Below the pieces are notes generated by a model that did not search any database, was not told the origin of the DNA, and saw nothing but the letters and a program-made list of their open reading frames with translations. Positions 16,139-23,945 of a stretch of 27,273 nucleotides of DNA are shown piece by piece. Source of the DNA: an uncultured Lachnospiraceae bacterium (GTDB lineage: Bacteria > Bacillota > Clostridia > Lachnospirales > Lachnospiraceae); NCBI GenBank assembly GCA_902476645.1, contig CABSEG010000032.1:1-27273 (forward strand), in the 5' to 3' direction. A program made the position numbers and the translations under genes. The stretch's first letter is position 1, and every line of letters begins with the position of its first letter.

Positions 16139-17490
16139 TTCATAGCCTCCCTCAGATTTCTGACGCCAATCAATTGAATCCCCTCTGTCTCCCCCACAGA
16201 CTTTAGGGACACCTCAGGCAAGATCACTCTCTCAAATCCCATTTTCTTTGCCTCTGAAATCCTCTGCCGGGCCATACTTACAGAGCGCACCTCCCCGCTT
16301 AAGCCCACTTCCCCGAAGGCCACTGTTTTTTCATCAATGGCCATATCCCGAAAGCTGGAGATCACAGCCAGTACCATAGCCAAATCCATGGCCGGCTCGT
16401 TCATGCGAATTCCCCCTGCAATGTTCACATAAGCATCGCAGGCGGACAGCTTAAGTCCCAGACGTTTTTCCAGTACCGCCATCAGCAGATTCACCCTGTT
16501 ATAGTCCGCCCCCACAGCTGTCCTCCTGGGAACCGGCATATTACTGTGGCAGACCAGCGCCTGTACTTCAATAAGAATGGGCCTGGTTCCCTCCATAGAG
16601 CAAGCCACAATGGATCCAGAAGCCCCTTCTGGTTTCCCATCTAGCATAAACTCGGATGGATTCTTTACTTCCTCAAGGCCTGTATCCTTCATCTCAAAAA
16701 CTCCAATCTCATTGGTGGACCCAAATCGATTTTTCACTCCCCGCAAAACCCGATAGACGGCATGCCGGTCTCCCTCAAAATATAACACCGTATCCACCAT
16801 ATGCTCCAAGACTCTGGGGCCTGCCACCACCCCCTCCTTGGTCACATGTCCCACAATCAGAATACTAATGTTGGATGTCTTGGCCGTCTGCATGAGAATC
16901 CCTGTAGAGTGACGTACCTGGGAAACGCTTCCCGGGGCGGAGGCTACCTGCTCGCTGTACATGGTCTGGATAGAATCAATCACCACAATCTCCGGCCTTT
17001 CTCTGGCAATGGCTTCCTGAATATACTCTAAATTGGTCTCGCAAAGCAGCGACAAGTCTTCTCCAAAGCTTCCCACACGGCCTGCTCTCAGCTTGATCTG
17101 AGCGGCAGATTCCTCCCCGGAGATATAGAGCACCCTCCTGCCCACGTCTGTCAAATGCTTGCATACCTGTAAAAGCAGTGTGGATTTGCCGATGCCAGGA
17201 TCTCCACCAACCAAGACCAGAGAACCGGGCACAATACCTCCGCCCAGTACCCGGTCTAACTCCTCCATTCCACTGGAAACGCGAATCTCCTGTCCCGCCT
17301 CAATTTCAGACATTTTTACCGGCTTTGCCTTGTGGGCTTTCTCCGTCCTTTTCCCTGTCGACTCCCTGGTAATGACCTCCTCCGCAAAAGTATTCCATTC
17401 TTTACAGGAAGGGCACTGTCCCATCCACTTTGCAGACTCATAACCGCAGTTCTGACAGAAGAAGGCGGTTGTGTGTTTCCCTTTTGCCAT
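16129..17490 (-). CDS. radA: DNA repair protein RadA (Sms)
   Basis: RadA is a RecA-like DnaB-type helicase that promotes branch migration in recombination. The 453-residue length is usual. It shows the N-terminal zinc finger (Cys12, Cys15, Cys26, Cys29), Walker A GGDPGIGKST (95-104), the RadA signature KNRFG, and a C-terminal Lon-protease-like domain (GGIRMNEPAMDLAMVLA, FGEVGLSGEVR). GGAGG stands 8 bases before the ATG at 17490. In Bacillus radA follows clpC; here one small gene lies between. The next gene, the histidine kinase, begins inside its last codons, whereas Bacillus has disA at this place. Confidence 0.96.
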   Translation of the reverse strand: MAKGKHTTAFFCQNCGYESAKWMGQCPSCKEWNTFAEEVITRESTGKRTEKAHKAKPVKMSEIEAGQEIRVSSGMEELDRVLGGGIVPGSLVLVGGDPGIGKSTLLLQVCKHLTDVGRRVLYISGEESAAQIKLRAGRVGSFGEDLSLLCETNLEYIQEAIARERPEIVVIDSIQTMYSEQVASAPGSVSQVRHSTGILMQTAKTSNISILIVGHVTKEGVVAGPRVLEHMVDTVLYFEGDRHAVYRVLRGVKNRFGSTNEIGVFEMKDTGLEEVKNPSEFMLDGKPEGASGSIVACSMEGTRPILIEVQALVCHSNMPVPRRTAVGADYNRVNLLMAVLEKRLGLKLSACDAYVNIAGGIRMNEPAMDLAMVLAVISSFRDMAIDEKTVAFGEVGLSGEVRSVSMARQRISEAKKMGFERVILPEVSLKSVGETEGIQLIGVRNLREAMNCI

Positions 17491-17543
17491 CTCATTCTCT
17501 CCTCCTCTTCAGGGCACCACTTTACCCCGTTGATAAAGAATAA

Positions 17544-17562
17544 GCCGGACATCTTGTCCGGC
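17544..17562 (-). terminator. Intrinsic terminator after the 137-residue protein
   Basis: GCCGGAC and GTCCGGC form a 7-bp perfect stem with a 5-base loop, followed on the minus strand by TTATTCTTTA. It ends the transcript of the small protein and leaves under 60 bases for a separate radA promoter. None is obvious there, so some readthrough into radA is possible. Confidence 0.65.
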
Positions 17563-17576
17563 CTGTTCTTTTACCT

Positions 17577-17990
17577 CTACATCTTTTCAATCTTAATGGA
17601 AGCCTTCCTGGCGCTCTCCAGCTCTGCACTTAAAACCAGCTTTCCTCCCAGGTTTGTTTTCATGGTTCCCACATCTGTATCGTCAATATAAATCCTATAT
17701 TCGGCATCTGCCTCCAGCTCTACTGTGATCTGAGCGTCTGACGGGGCCTCCACCTCAAAGGAAACGCCTTCTCCTGCGGCTCTAAAATGATTCACCGCAG
17801 TCCCCGGCACGGACTCGTATACGAACATCCCGTTTCGTTCCAGCTTGGTAATCTCCTTAAAGGTCTTTACTTTATATAAATCTCCATCGTGTTCAAAATC
17901 CTGAACCTTGGACTTCTGAGCCAATTCATAGTTTCCAAAGCTGATGGTTCCGTCTGCCTCTGTGCGTATCAATTCGCTGATCACTGACAT
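17577..17990 (-). CDS. Conserved small protein of unknown function, between clpC and radA
   Basis: A 137-residue soluble protein with no signal peptide or membrane helix. The ATG at 17990 is chosen because AGGAGGG lies 8 bases upstream and the sequence from MSVISELIRTEADG onward is regular; the longer frame adds a stretch that covers this ribosome site. The first half contains GTISFGNYEL and DLYKVKTFKEITKLERNGMFVYESVPG; the second half is predicted all-beta (QITVELEADAEYRIYIDD, GKLVLSAELE). From memory, similar clostridial proteins carry the database name endosialidase, but no catalytic signature supports an enzyme. Its place between clpC and radA hints at stress physiology. Confidence 0.8.
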   Translation of the reverse strand: MSVISELIRTEADGTISFGNYELAQKSKVQDFEHDGDLYKVKTFKEITKLERNGMFVYESVPGTAVNHFRAAGEGVSFEVEAPSDAQITVELEADAEYRIYIDDTDVGTMKTNLGGKLVLSAELESARKASIKIEKM

Positions 17991-18108
17991 TGTAAATGCC
18001 CTCCTACTTATCCCTAATCTTGTGTTTTTCCCTGTCAGTCCGTGGAAAATATTCCCCAGTCTTCCCAACAGTTATACAAATTTTATCATAAAACTTCTGA
18101 TTTCGCCA

Positions 18109-20556
18109 CTATTTCACCGAAAATTTAATTTCTTTTTTGGAGGCTCCCACCGCCACAGTATCTCCAGCCTTCACCTTTCCTTCCAGCAATTCCTGGGCAA
18201 GCGCATCCTCAATTTTATTCTGAATCGCCCTCTTTAGCGGCCTCGCTCCATATTTGGCGTCAAATCCCTCCTCGGCGATCAGGCTGCGGGCTGCCTCGCT
18301 GAAGCGTAGCTCCAGATTCAGCTGCTTTTTACACCTCTTGGCAAAATCCTTTAAAAGCAAATCTGCTATACTCTTTACGTGCTCCTTGTTCAGCGCGTGG
18401 AATACGATGATCTCATCGATTCTATTGATGAATTCGGGCTTAAAGAGGCGCTTTACTTCCTCCATGACGCTGCTTTTCATCATCTCATAGTCCCGCTTCT
18501 CATCCTCCACAGCCGCAAATCCCAGTCTTTTTGGAGTCATAATGGCCTGGGCACCCGCATTGGAGGTCATAATCAGAATGGTATTTTTAAAATCTACCTT
18601 CCTTCCATGAGCGTCCGTAATGTGTCCGTCATCCAGCACCTGAAGCAGGATGTTAAACACATCGGGATGGGCTTTTTCCACCTCGTCAAACAAAATGACG
18701 GAATAAGGGTTTCTGCGCACCTTCTCGCTGAGCTGTCCCCCCTCCTCATATCCCACGTATCCAGGCGGTGAACCTACCAGCCTGGAGACGCTGTGCTTTT
18801 CCATATATTCTGACATATCAACCCGAATCAGGGCTTGTTCGCTCCCGAATACCACCTCAGCCAGAGCTTTCGACAACTCCGTCTTCCCAACTCCCGTAGG
18901 TCCTAAAAACAGGAAGGAACCAATGGGTCTTTTGGGGTCCTTCAAGCCCACACGGCCTCTTTTAATGGCTCTGGACACAGCAAGCACTGCCTCTTCCTGA
19001 CCAATTACCCGCTTATGCAGAGTTTTTTCCAGCTTCAAAAGCCTTTGGGCTTCCTTCTGGGCCAGACGCTGCACCGGAATTTTCGTCCAGGCAGCCACTA
19101 CTTTGGCAATATCTTCCTCTGTGACAAACACTTCCTTACCTTCTTTTTGCTTTTCCAGCTTCCTTTGCATCTTGTCACGCTTTTCCCTTGCCGCAGCCTG
19201 CTCTCTGGCATACTCTGCCGCCCGCTCCACATCGTCCTCTCTTAAAGCATCCTCCATTTTCTGCTGAAGTTTGGAAACCTCCTCGGACAGTTCCTTCATT
19301 TTTTCCGGAACCTGGTAGCCCTCCAGCTGTCTTCTGGAAGCTGCCTCATCCAGCAGATCAATCGCCTTGTCCGGCAGAAAACGGTCATTGATATAGCGTA
19401 CCGACAGAGAAATAGCGGCTTTCATGGCCTCCTGGGTAATCTTTACTCCGTGATGCCTTTCGTAGCTGGGGCAAAGCCCCTGTAAAATTTCCAGAGTCTC
19501 TTCCTCGGTGGGCTCCTCTACGGTGACAGGCTGAAATCTCCGTTCCAGAGCAGGATCTTTTTCAATGTATTTTCGATATTCTTCCACCGTGGTAGCGCCG
19601 ATCAGTTGCAGCTCTCCCCTGGCCAGAGAGGGTTTTAGGATGTTGGAGGCATCCATGGCCCCCTCCGCTCCCCCGGCGCCGATGATGGTATGCAATTCGT
19701 CGATAAACAGCAATACATCCCGGCTTTCCTGGACCTCCTGAATCACCTTTTTGATACGCTCTTCAAATTCGCCCCGGTACTTAGAACCGGCAATCATACT
19801 GGCCAAATCCAGAGTCACCACCCGTTTCCCCTGAATGGGAACAGGCACGGCCCCCATCACAATGCGTTCAGCCAGCCCTTCCACGATTGCCGTCTTTCCC
19901 ACGCCGGGTTCTCCGATCAGACAAGGATTGTTCTTCGTCCTGCGGCTTAAAATCTGTAAAAGACGTTCGATTTCCGTCTCTCTGCCGATAATCGGGTCCA
20001 GCTCTCCCTGAGCTGCCAGCCAGGTTAAATCTCTGCTGTACTGATCCAGAATAGGGGTCTCCGACCCCTGCTGATTCTTGGCCTTTGCGCTCTGAGCCAG
20101 TTCCTTATACATGGACTCTTCAATTCCCATACTTTCCAGAATACTCATATAAAGCTTCTGAAGCTGAATCCCCATGGTATGAAGCAGCCTGGTGGCCACA
20201 CACTCCCCATCCTTGATGATGGTAATCAAAAGATGTTCCGTTCCCACCTTCTCCATCCGGAAAACTCCCGCCTCACTCTGGCTGTTCTCCAAAATCGCCT
20301 CGGCCCTGGGCGTATAGATTACTTTTCCGGAATTTTGCAGATCTCCCTCCGGAGCAATCAGTTCCTGTATCAGACCTGCCAATTGTTCCTCTACCACGCC
20401 ACTTTCCGTCAAAACCCTGGCTGCCGTGCCATGTTCTTCCCGAAGCAGGCCAAGCAGCAGGTGTTCTGAGCCAATATATCCCTGCCCAAACTGCTGCGCC
20501 GCCTCCTTTGCAAGCTTCAGTGCCTGGTTTGCGTTTTCTGTAAATTGCTCGCGCAT
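18109..20556 (-). CDS. clpC: ATP-dependent Clp protease ATPase subunit ClpC
   Basis: ClpC unfolds proteins and feeds them to ClpP. The ATG at 20556 (GGAGGT 6 bases upstream, 16 bases after the gntR stop) gives 815 residues, the normal ClpC length; the longer frame would overlap gntR. Order: two N-domain repeats (1-145), first ATPase with GEPGVGKTA (about 215) and LLFIDELH, a middle domain with a UVR-like coiled coil (about 420-455), second ATPase with GPTGVGKTE (about 550) and VILFDEVEKAH. An LGF loop near 676 (PKRLGFA) is the ClpP-docking tripeptide. In Bacillus, McsB and McsA act as its partners, but neither gene is here. Control by the cotranscribed GntR protein is likely. Confidence 0.96.
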   Translation of the reverse strand: MREQFTENANQALKLAKEAAQQFGQGYIGSEHLLLGLLREEHGTAARVLTESGVVEEQLAGLIQELIAPEGDLQNSGKVIYTPRAEAILENSQSEAGVFRMEKVGTEHLLITIIKDGECVATRLLHTMGIQLQKLYMSILESMGIEESMYKELAQSAKAKNQQGSETPILDQYSRDLTWLAAQGELDPIIGRETEIERLLQILSRRTKNNPCLIGEPGVGKTAIVEGLAERIVMGAVPVPIQGKRVVTLDLASMIAGSKYRGEFEERIKKVIQEVQESRDVLLFIDELHTIIGAGGAEGAMDASNILKPSLARGELQLIGATTVEEYRKYIEKDPALERRFQPVTVEEPTEEETLEILQGLCPSYERHHGVKITQEAMKAAISLSVRYINDRFLPDKAIDLLDEAASRRQLEGYQVPEKMKELSEEVSKLQQKMEDALREDDVERAAEYAREQAAAREKRDKMQRKLEKQKEGKEVFVTEEDIAKVVAAWTKIPVQRLAQKEAQRLLKLEKTLHKRVIGQEEAVLAVSRAIKRGRVGLKDPKRPIGSFLFLGPTGVGKTELSKALAEVVFGSEQALIRVDMSEYMEKHSVSRLVGSPPGYVGYEEGGQLSEKVRRNPYSVILFDEVEKAHPDVFNILLQVLDDGHITDAHGRKVDFKNTILIMTSNAGAQAIMTPKRLGFAAVEDEKRDYEMMKSSVMEEVKRLFKPEFINRIDEIIVFHALNKEHVKSIADLLLKDFAKRCKKQLNLELRFSEAARSLIAEEGFDAKYGARPLKRAIQNKIEDALAQELLEGKVKAGDTVAVGASKKEIKFSVK

Positions 20557-20572
20557 ATAATAACCTCCATAG

Positions 20573-20941
20573 CTATTCATATTCTGAAAATATTTCATCC
20601 ACGATCTGATGTACCTCTTCCCTTGAAATGTTTTCACAGATTCCTTTTGCCAACAGCACCCGCAGATTCTTCTTCATCGTCTCCAATGCCCGCAGCTTAT
20701 CCACATCCAATGCCACCACTGCCCCTTTTCTCCGGTCAATGGTCAAGAATCCCTCCTGACGCAGCACAGAATAGGCTTTGTTCACCGTATGCATGTTGAT
20801 CCCAATGTCCTCTGCCAGCTGACGCACAGAGGGAAGCGTATCTCCCTCCTGAATCGTAGATGTGGCGATCCCTAAAATGATCTGGTTTCTCAACTGGATG
20901 TACAGGGCCTCGTCGCTTTGAAAATCAATCTTAATCACCAT
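20573..20941 (-). CDS. Short GntR-family transcriptional regulator (YtrA-like) upstream of clpC
   Basis: A 122-residue regulator: an N-terminal winged helix (about 10-75; YIQLRNQIILGI, LPSVRQLAEDIGINMHTVNKAYSVLRQEGFL spread over the recognition region) and a short helical tail (about 85-120) of the kind seen in YtrA-type GntR proteins, too small for an effector-binding domain. The ATG at 20941 follows AGGTGA by 4 bases. The stop is 16 bases from the clpC start, so the two form one transcript. It stands where ctsR lies in Bacillus, which suggests a local controller of clpC. The inverted repeat in its promoter supports self-repression. Confidence 0.9.
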   Translation of the reverse strand: MVIKIDFQSDEALYIQLRNQIILGIATSTIQEGDTLPSVRQLAEDIGINMHTVNKAYSVLRQEGFLTIDRRKGAVVALDVDKLRALETMKKNLRVLLAKGICENISREEVHQIVDEIFSEYE

Positions 20942-20956
20942 AGGCTCACCTTCTTT

Positions 20957-20975
20957 TGTTCTATTGTTATAGACA
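20957..20975. promoter_or_regulatory. Likely operator for the GntR-type regulator
   Basis: TGTTCTAT and ATAGACA form an imperfect inverted repeat about a 4-base centre. It begins at the -10 box of the gntR promoter and extends across the expected start point, a position suited to repression. YtrA-type repressors commonly bind such repeats near their own promoter. Confidence 0.45.
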
Positions 20976-21003
20976 TAATAGCACAAAGAAAGAAAAAAGG
21001 CAA
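20975..21003 (-). promoter_or_regulatory. Promoter of gntR-clpC
   Basis: On the minus strand TTGCCT (20998-21003), a 17-base spacer, and TATTAT (20975-20980). Start near 20968 gives a leader of about 30 bases before the ATG at 20941. The -35 box lies in the lower stem of the terminator of the upstream gene. Confidence 0.55.
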
Positions 21004-21034
21004 GATACCTTCTCCTGGAAGCGTATCCTGCCTT
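20997..21034 (-). terminator. Intrinsic terminator of the membrane protein gene
   Basis: Twelve-base arms at 20997-21008 and 21023-21034 pair fully apart from one wobble, with a 14-base loop. On the minus strand a U-rich run (TTTTTTCTTTCTTT) follows directly. It stands about 22 bases after the stop of the gene at 21057 and isolates gntR-clpC from it. Confidence 0.9.
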
Positions 21035-21056
21035 GCAGTAAACCTTTTCCTGCTTT

Positions 21057-21938
21057 TTACAGATCTACCATCGTAACGTCTACGTCTTTTCCTTCCTCTT
21101 TTGACTGGCTCTCCTCTCCCTTCTTCGATTCGGGAGTGGTTCCAAAGGTTTCCTCCACCTCTGGCGCCTGTTTATCCGACACGGTACGCACAGGCTCCGG
21201 CGCCTGCTCCTGCTGCACAGGCGCATAATAATTTCCAGAGTCTAAAGACTTTTCCTTTCTGGCAAACTCATTGGTTTGATAGGCCAGCTGATTTTCAGAA
21301 TCTTTCAAATCATCCTTCAGATCTCTGTTCTTCAGAATCAAATTGATTATCACAAAAAGTAAAATGACTGCCAGCGCGATCAGTCCATAGATGATCTTCA
21401 TGGTCAGATCCGTGTTCTCTTTCAACCGGTCCACCTGGGCCTGGAGCAGCTTTACCGTATTGTCATTGGCCGTGCTCTCGGTCTGAGCTTCCGTTTGAGG
21501 CTCCGTCTGCGGCTCGGTTTCCTGAACCTGGGATTCTGTCTGGGGTTCCGTCTCAGCCTCCGACTCTGCGGCGCCCGCTCCTTCCCCTTCCGTAACATGC
21601 AGCGTATAGGTCGTAGGAATACCACTTTCTGACTCCACATTAATCAGAACGGTAGCCTTGCCATCCTGCAGCACTGTCCCGGTGATGGAAGTGATGGTTG
21701 CATTTGGGTTGCTGGTGGTGGGCTCCAAAAGCAGTTCTGTAGTTCCCGGCTCTACTACCACGTCGTATTCCCATGTGGAGTAGACAAACTCTTCCTGCGC
21801 GGTTCCGTTGTGAAGACCGAGGCTTGAGAGAGAGTTGTCATCCGACAACCCGGATGCCAAGGCCGTCATGGCAAACATCCAGGTAAGCAGTAATACTGCA
21901 GCAATACTAAATTTCCATGTTCTTCTCGCTTTTTTCAT
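21057..21938 (-). CDS. Secreted-side single-pass membrane protein with cadherin-like domain and TEPQ-rich linker
   Basis: A 293-residue protein I cannot name. It has a signal peptide (hydrophobic core about 10-27, cleavage after ALA at 28), a beta-rich domain (about 45-115, YDVVVEPGTTELLLEP and VLINVESESGIPTTYTLHV) like cadherin-like or Ig-like beta-sandwich modules, a linker made of repeated TEPQ/TES units (about 120-155), a short coiled coil, a membrane helix (about 178-203), and a cytoplasmic tail of about 90 charged residues. AGGAGG is 5 bases before the ATG. A hairpin stands directly upstream of the ribosome site. The layout suggests an envelope sensor or structural protein with an intracellular contact; function is unknown. 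Confidence 0.8.
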   Translation of the reverse strand: MKKARRTWKFSIAAVLLLTWMFAMTALASGLSDDNSLSSLGLHNGTAQEEFVYSTWEYDVVVEPGTTELLLEPTTSNPNATITSITGTVLQDGKATVLINVESESGIPTTYTLHVTEGEGAGAAESEAETEPQTESQVQETEPQTEPQTEAQTESTANDNTVKLLQAQVDRLKENTDLTMKIIYGLIALAVILLFVIINLILKNRDLKDDLKDSENQLAYQTNEFARKEKSLDSGNYYAPVQQEQAPEPVRTVSDKQAPEVEETFGTTPESKKGEESQSKEEGKDVDVTMVDL

Positions 21939-21950
21939 GTTTTCCTCCTA

Positions 21951-21971
21951 ATGCCGCACTCCCAGCGGCAT
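21951..21971 (-). repeat. Hairpin directly before the ribosome-binding site of the membrane protein
   Basis: ATGCCGC and GCGGCAT form a 7-bp perfect stem with a 7-base loop, ending 1-2 bases before the AGGAGG. No U-run follows, so it is not a good terminator for purD. It may stabilise the 5' end of a processed transcript or tune translation. Confidence 0.5.
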
Positions 21972-22026
21972 ACTTCCCGACGGAAAAGCCCCCCTTCCGG
22001 CTTCTTTCCCCGTCTGATTTCTGGCT

Positions 22027-23298
22027 CTATGCCTCGTCAATCGCCTTTCCGATGTCATGACGAAAATATTTATTGTCAAAATCAATCCATTCTATGGCTT
22101 TGTAAGCGTTGGCTCTGGCTTCCTTTAAGTCCCGGCCTTTTGCCGTCACTCCCAAAACACGTCCGCCATTTGTCACAATGCCATCTTTTGTCCTCTTGGT
22201 ACCTGCGTGGAATACATAGTAGCCGTCCTGATTTCGGAAGGTATCCAGTCCGTGGATCACATATCCCTTTTCATATTTCACCGGATATCCCTGGGACGCC
22301 AAGACTACGCAGACTGCCGCGTTATCTTCGAATTGCAAATCCACCTGATCCAATCTTCCGTCCACACAGGCTTCACATACCTCCACAAGATCTGTTTTCA
22401 TCCTGGGAAGCACCACCTGAGCCTCCGGATCTCCAAATCTGGCATTATACTCCAACACTTTGGGACCTTCCTCCGTCAGCATGAGTCCGAAGAAAATAAT
22501 TCCTTTAAACTCCCTTCCCTCTGCGGCCATAGCGTCTACCGTCGCCTGGTAGATGTACTTTTGGCAAAATTCATCCACCTCTTTGGTGTAGAAGGGACTG
22601 GGAGAAAAGGTTCCCATTCCGCCGGTGTTCAGCCCGGTATCCCCGTCTCCTGCCCGCTTATGATCCTGAGCGGAAGTCATGGTCTTAATGGTTTTTCCGT
22701 CCACAAATGATAAGACAGAAACTTCCCTTCCGGTCATAAACTCCTCGATTACCATCCGGTTTCCGGCGCTGCCAAACTTTTTATCCAGCATAATCTGAGA
22801 AACCCCTTCCTGAGCCTCCTCAAGCGTATTACAGATCAAAACGCCCTTTCCAAGGGCCAAACCATCCGCCTTTAAGACAATAGGAAACTTTGCCGTTTTC
22901 AGATATGCCAGCGCTTCCTGGGCATTGTCAAAATTTTCATAAGCAGCCGTGGGGATATGATATTTTTTCATCAAATCTTTGGAAAAAGCCTTTGAGCCTT
23001 CCAGGATAGCCGCATTCTTTCTGGGGCCGAATACCCGAAGCCCTCTGGCCTCAAACACATCCACAATGCCGCCCACCAGAGGATCATCCATGCCTACCAC
23101 GGTCAGGTCAATCTGCTTTTCCTGCGCAAAATCTGCCAGCTTATCAAACTCCATGGCGCCGATATCCACACAGTCCGCAAACTCGGCAATCCCCGCATTT
23201 CCCGGCGCGCAATAAATCTTCTCTGTCTTTGGGCTCTTGGCAATGCTCCAGGCAATGGCGTGCTCTCTTCCGCCGCTTCCTACAATTAAAATCTTCAT
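22027..23298 (-). CDS. purD: Phosphoribosylamine-glycine ligase (GAR synthetase)
   Basis: PurD joins glycine to phosphoribosylamine with ATP, the second step of purine synthesis. The 423-residue protein has the N-terminal GSGGREHAIAW, the ATP-grasp core (VLKADGLALGKGV, VIEEFMTGREVSVLSF, QDHKRAGDGDTGLNTGGMG), the metal-binding end FGDPEAQVVLPR, and the C-terminal domain. The ATG overlaps the purN stop by 4 bases (ATGA). It is the last gene of the purine cluster. Confidence 0.97.
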   Translation of the reverse strand: MKILIVGSGGREHAIAWSIAKSPKTEKIYCAPGNAGIAEFADCVDIGAMEFDKLADFAQEKQIDLTVVGMDDPLVGGIVDVFEARGLRVFGPRKNAAILEGSKAFSKDLMKKYHIPTAAYENFDNAQEALAYLKTAKFPIVLKADGLALGKGVLICNTLEEAQEGVSQIMLDKKFGSAGNRMVIEEFMTGREVSVLSFVDGKTIKTMTSAQDHKRAGDGDTGLNTGGMGTFSPSPFYTKEVDEFCQKYIYQATVDAMAAEGREFKGIIFFGLMLTEEGPKVLEYNARFGDPEAQVVLPRMKTDLVEVCEACVDGRLDQVDLQFEDNAAVCVVLASQGYPVKYEKGYVIHGLDTFRNQDGYYVFHAGTKRTKDGIVTNGGRVLGVTAKGRDLKEARANAYKAIEWIDFDNKYFRHDIGKAIDEA

Positions 23299-23945
23299 CT
23301 GATGTATTCCCCCTCTTTCTCCTCTTTGATCAATACCCGGTGTCCTTCCACACGCACTTTGTCGTTGGCGATCAAATCAATCGCTTTGGGCAGAATCTTC
23401 CATTCTGCCTCCGCCATGACCCTCTGCTGCAATGCTTTCGGCGTATCCTTTGGCCGCACCTCCACGGCTTTTTGCAAAATAATGGGTCCGGTGTCTGTTC
23501 CTTTATCCACAAAGTGCACCGTAGCCCCCGTTACCTTTACGCCTCTGGCCAGGGCCTCTTCGTGTACCTTCAATCCATAAAAACCGGTTCCGCAAAACGC
23601 CGGAATCAAAGAAGGATGGACATTGATGATCCGGTTGGGATACGCTTCTACCATCATTTCCGGAATCACCACCAGGCAACCTGCCAGGACTACCAGATCG
23701 ACACGATAGCTTTGTATCGTCTCCAACAGCGCCCGGTTAAACTCTGCCCTGGTCTCGTAATCTCCCGGTGAGACACAGACCGCCTCAATGCCATGCCTCC
23801 TGGCCCGCTCCAGCGCATAAGCTTTTCTATTATTGCTGACCACCACGCAGATCTCCGCATTGGTGATCGCCCCGCTGTCCATACTGTCCATGATAGCCTG
23901 GAGATTCGTTCCTCCCCCGGATACCAACACCGCCACTCTTAACAT
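23295..23945 (-). CDS. purN: Phosphoribosylglycinamide formyltransferase (folate-dependent)
   Basis: PurN transfers a formyl group from 10-formyltetrahydrofolate to GAR, the third step of the pathway. The 216-residue protein shows LVSGGGTNLQAI at the N-terminus and the catalytic triad Asn108 and His110 (INVHPSLIP) with Asp151 (GTDTGPII). Its start overlaps the purM stop by 7 bases, with GGGAG 7 bases upstream, and its end overlaps purD, so all three are coupled. No anomalies. Confidence 0.97.
   Translation of the reverse strand: MLRVAVLVSGGGTNLQAIMDSMDSGAITNAEICVVVSNNRKAYALERARRHGIEAVCVSPGDYETRAEFNRALLETIQSYRVDLVVLAGCLVVIPEMMVEAYPNRIINVHPSLIPAFCGTGFYGLKVHEEALARGVKVTGATVHFVDKGTDTGPIILQKAVEVRPKDTPKALQQRVMAEAEWKILPKAIDLIANDKVRVEGHRVLIKEEKEGEYIR

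Noticed and set aside
20942..21056. A CtsR or CIRCE heat-shock operator upstream of gntR-clpC
   Set aside because: No GGTCAAA-type tandem heptamer and no CIRCE inverted repeat were found; only the short repeat at 20957-20975.
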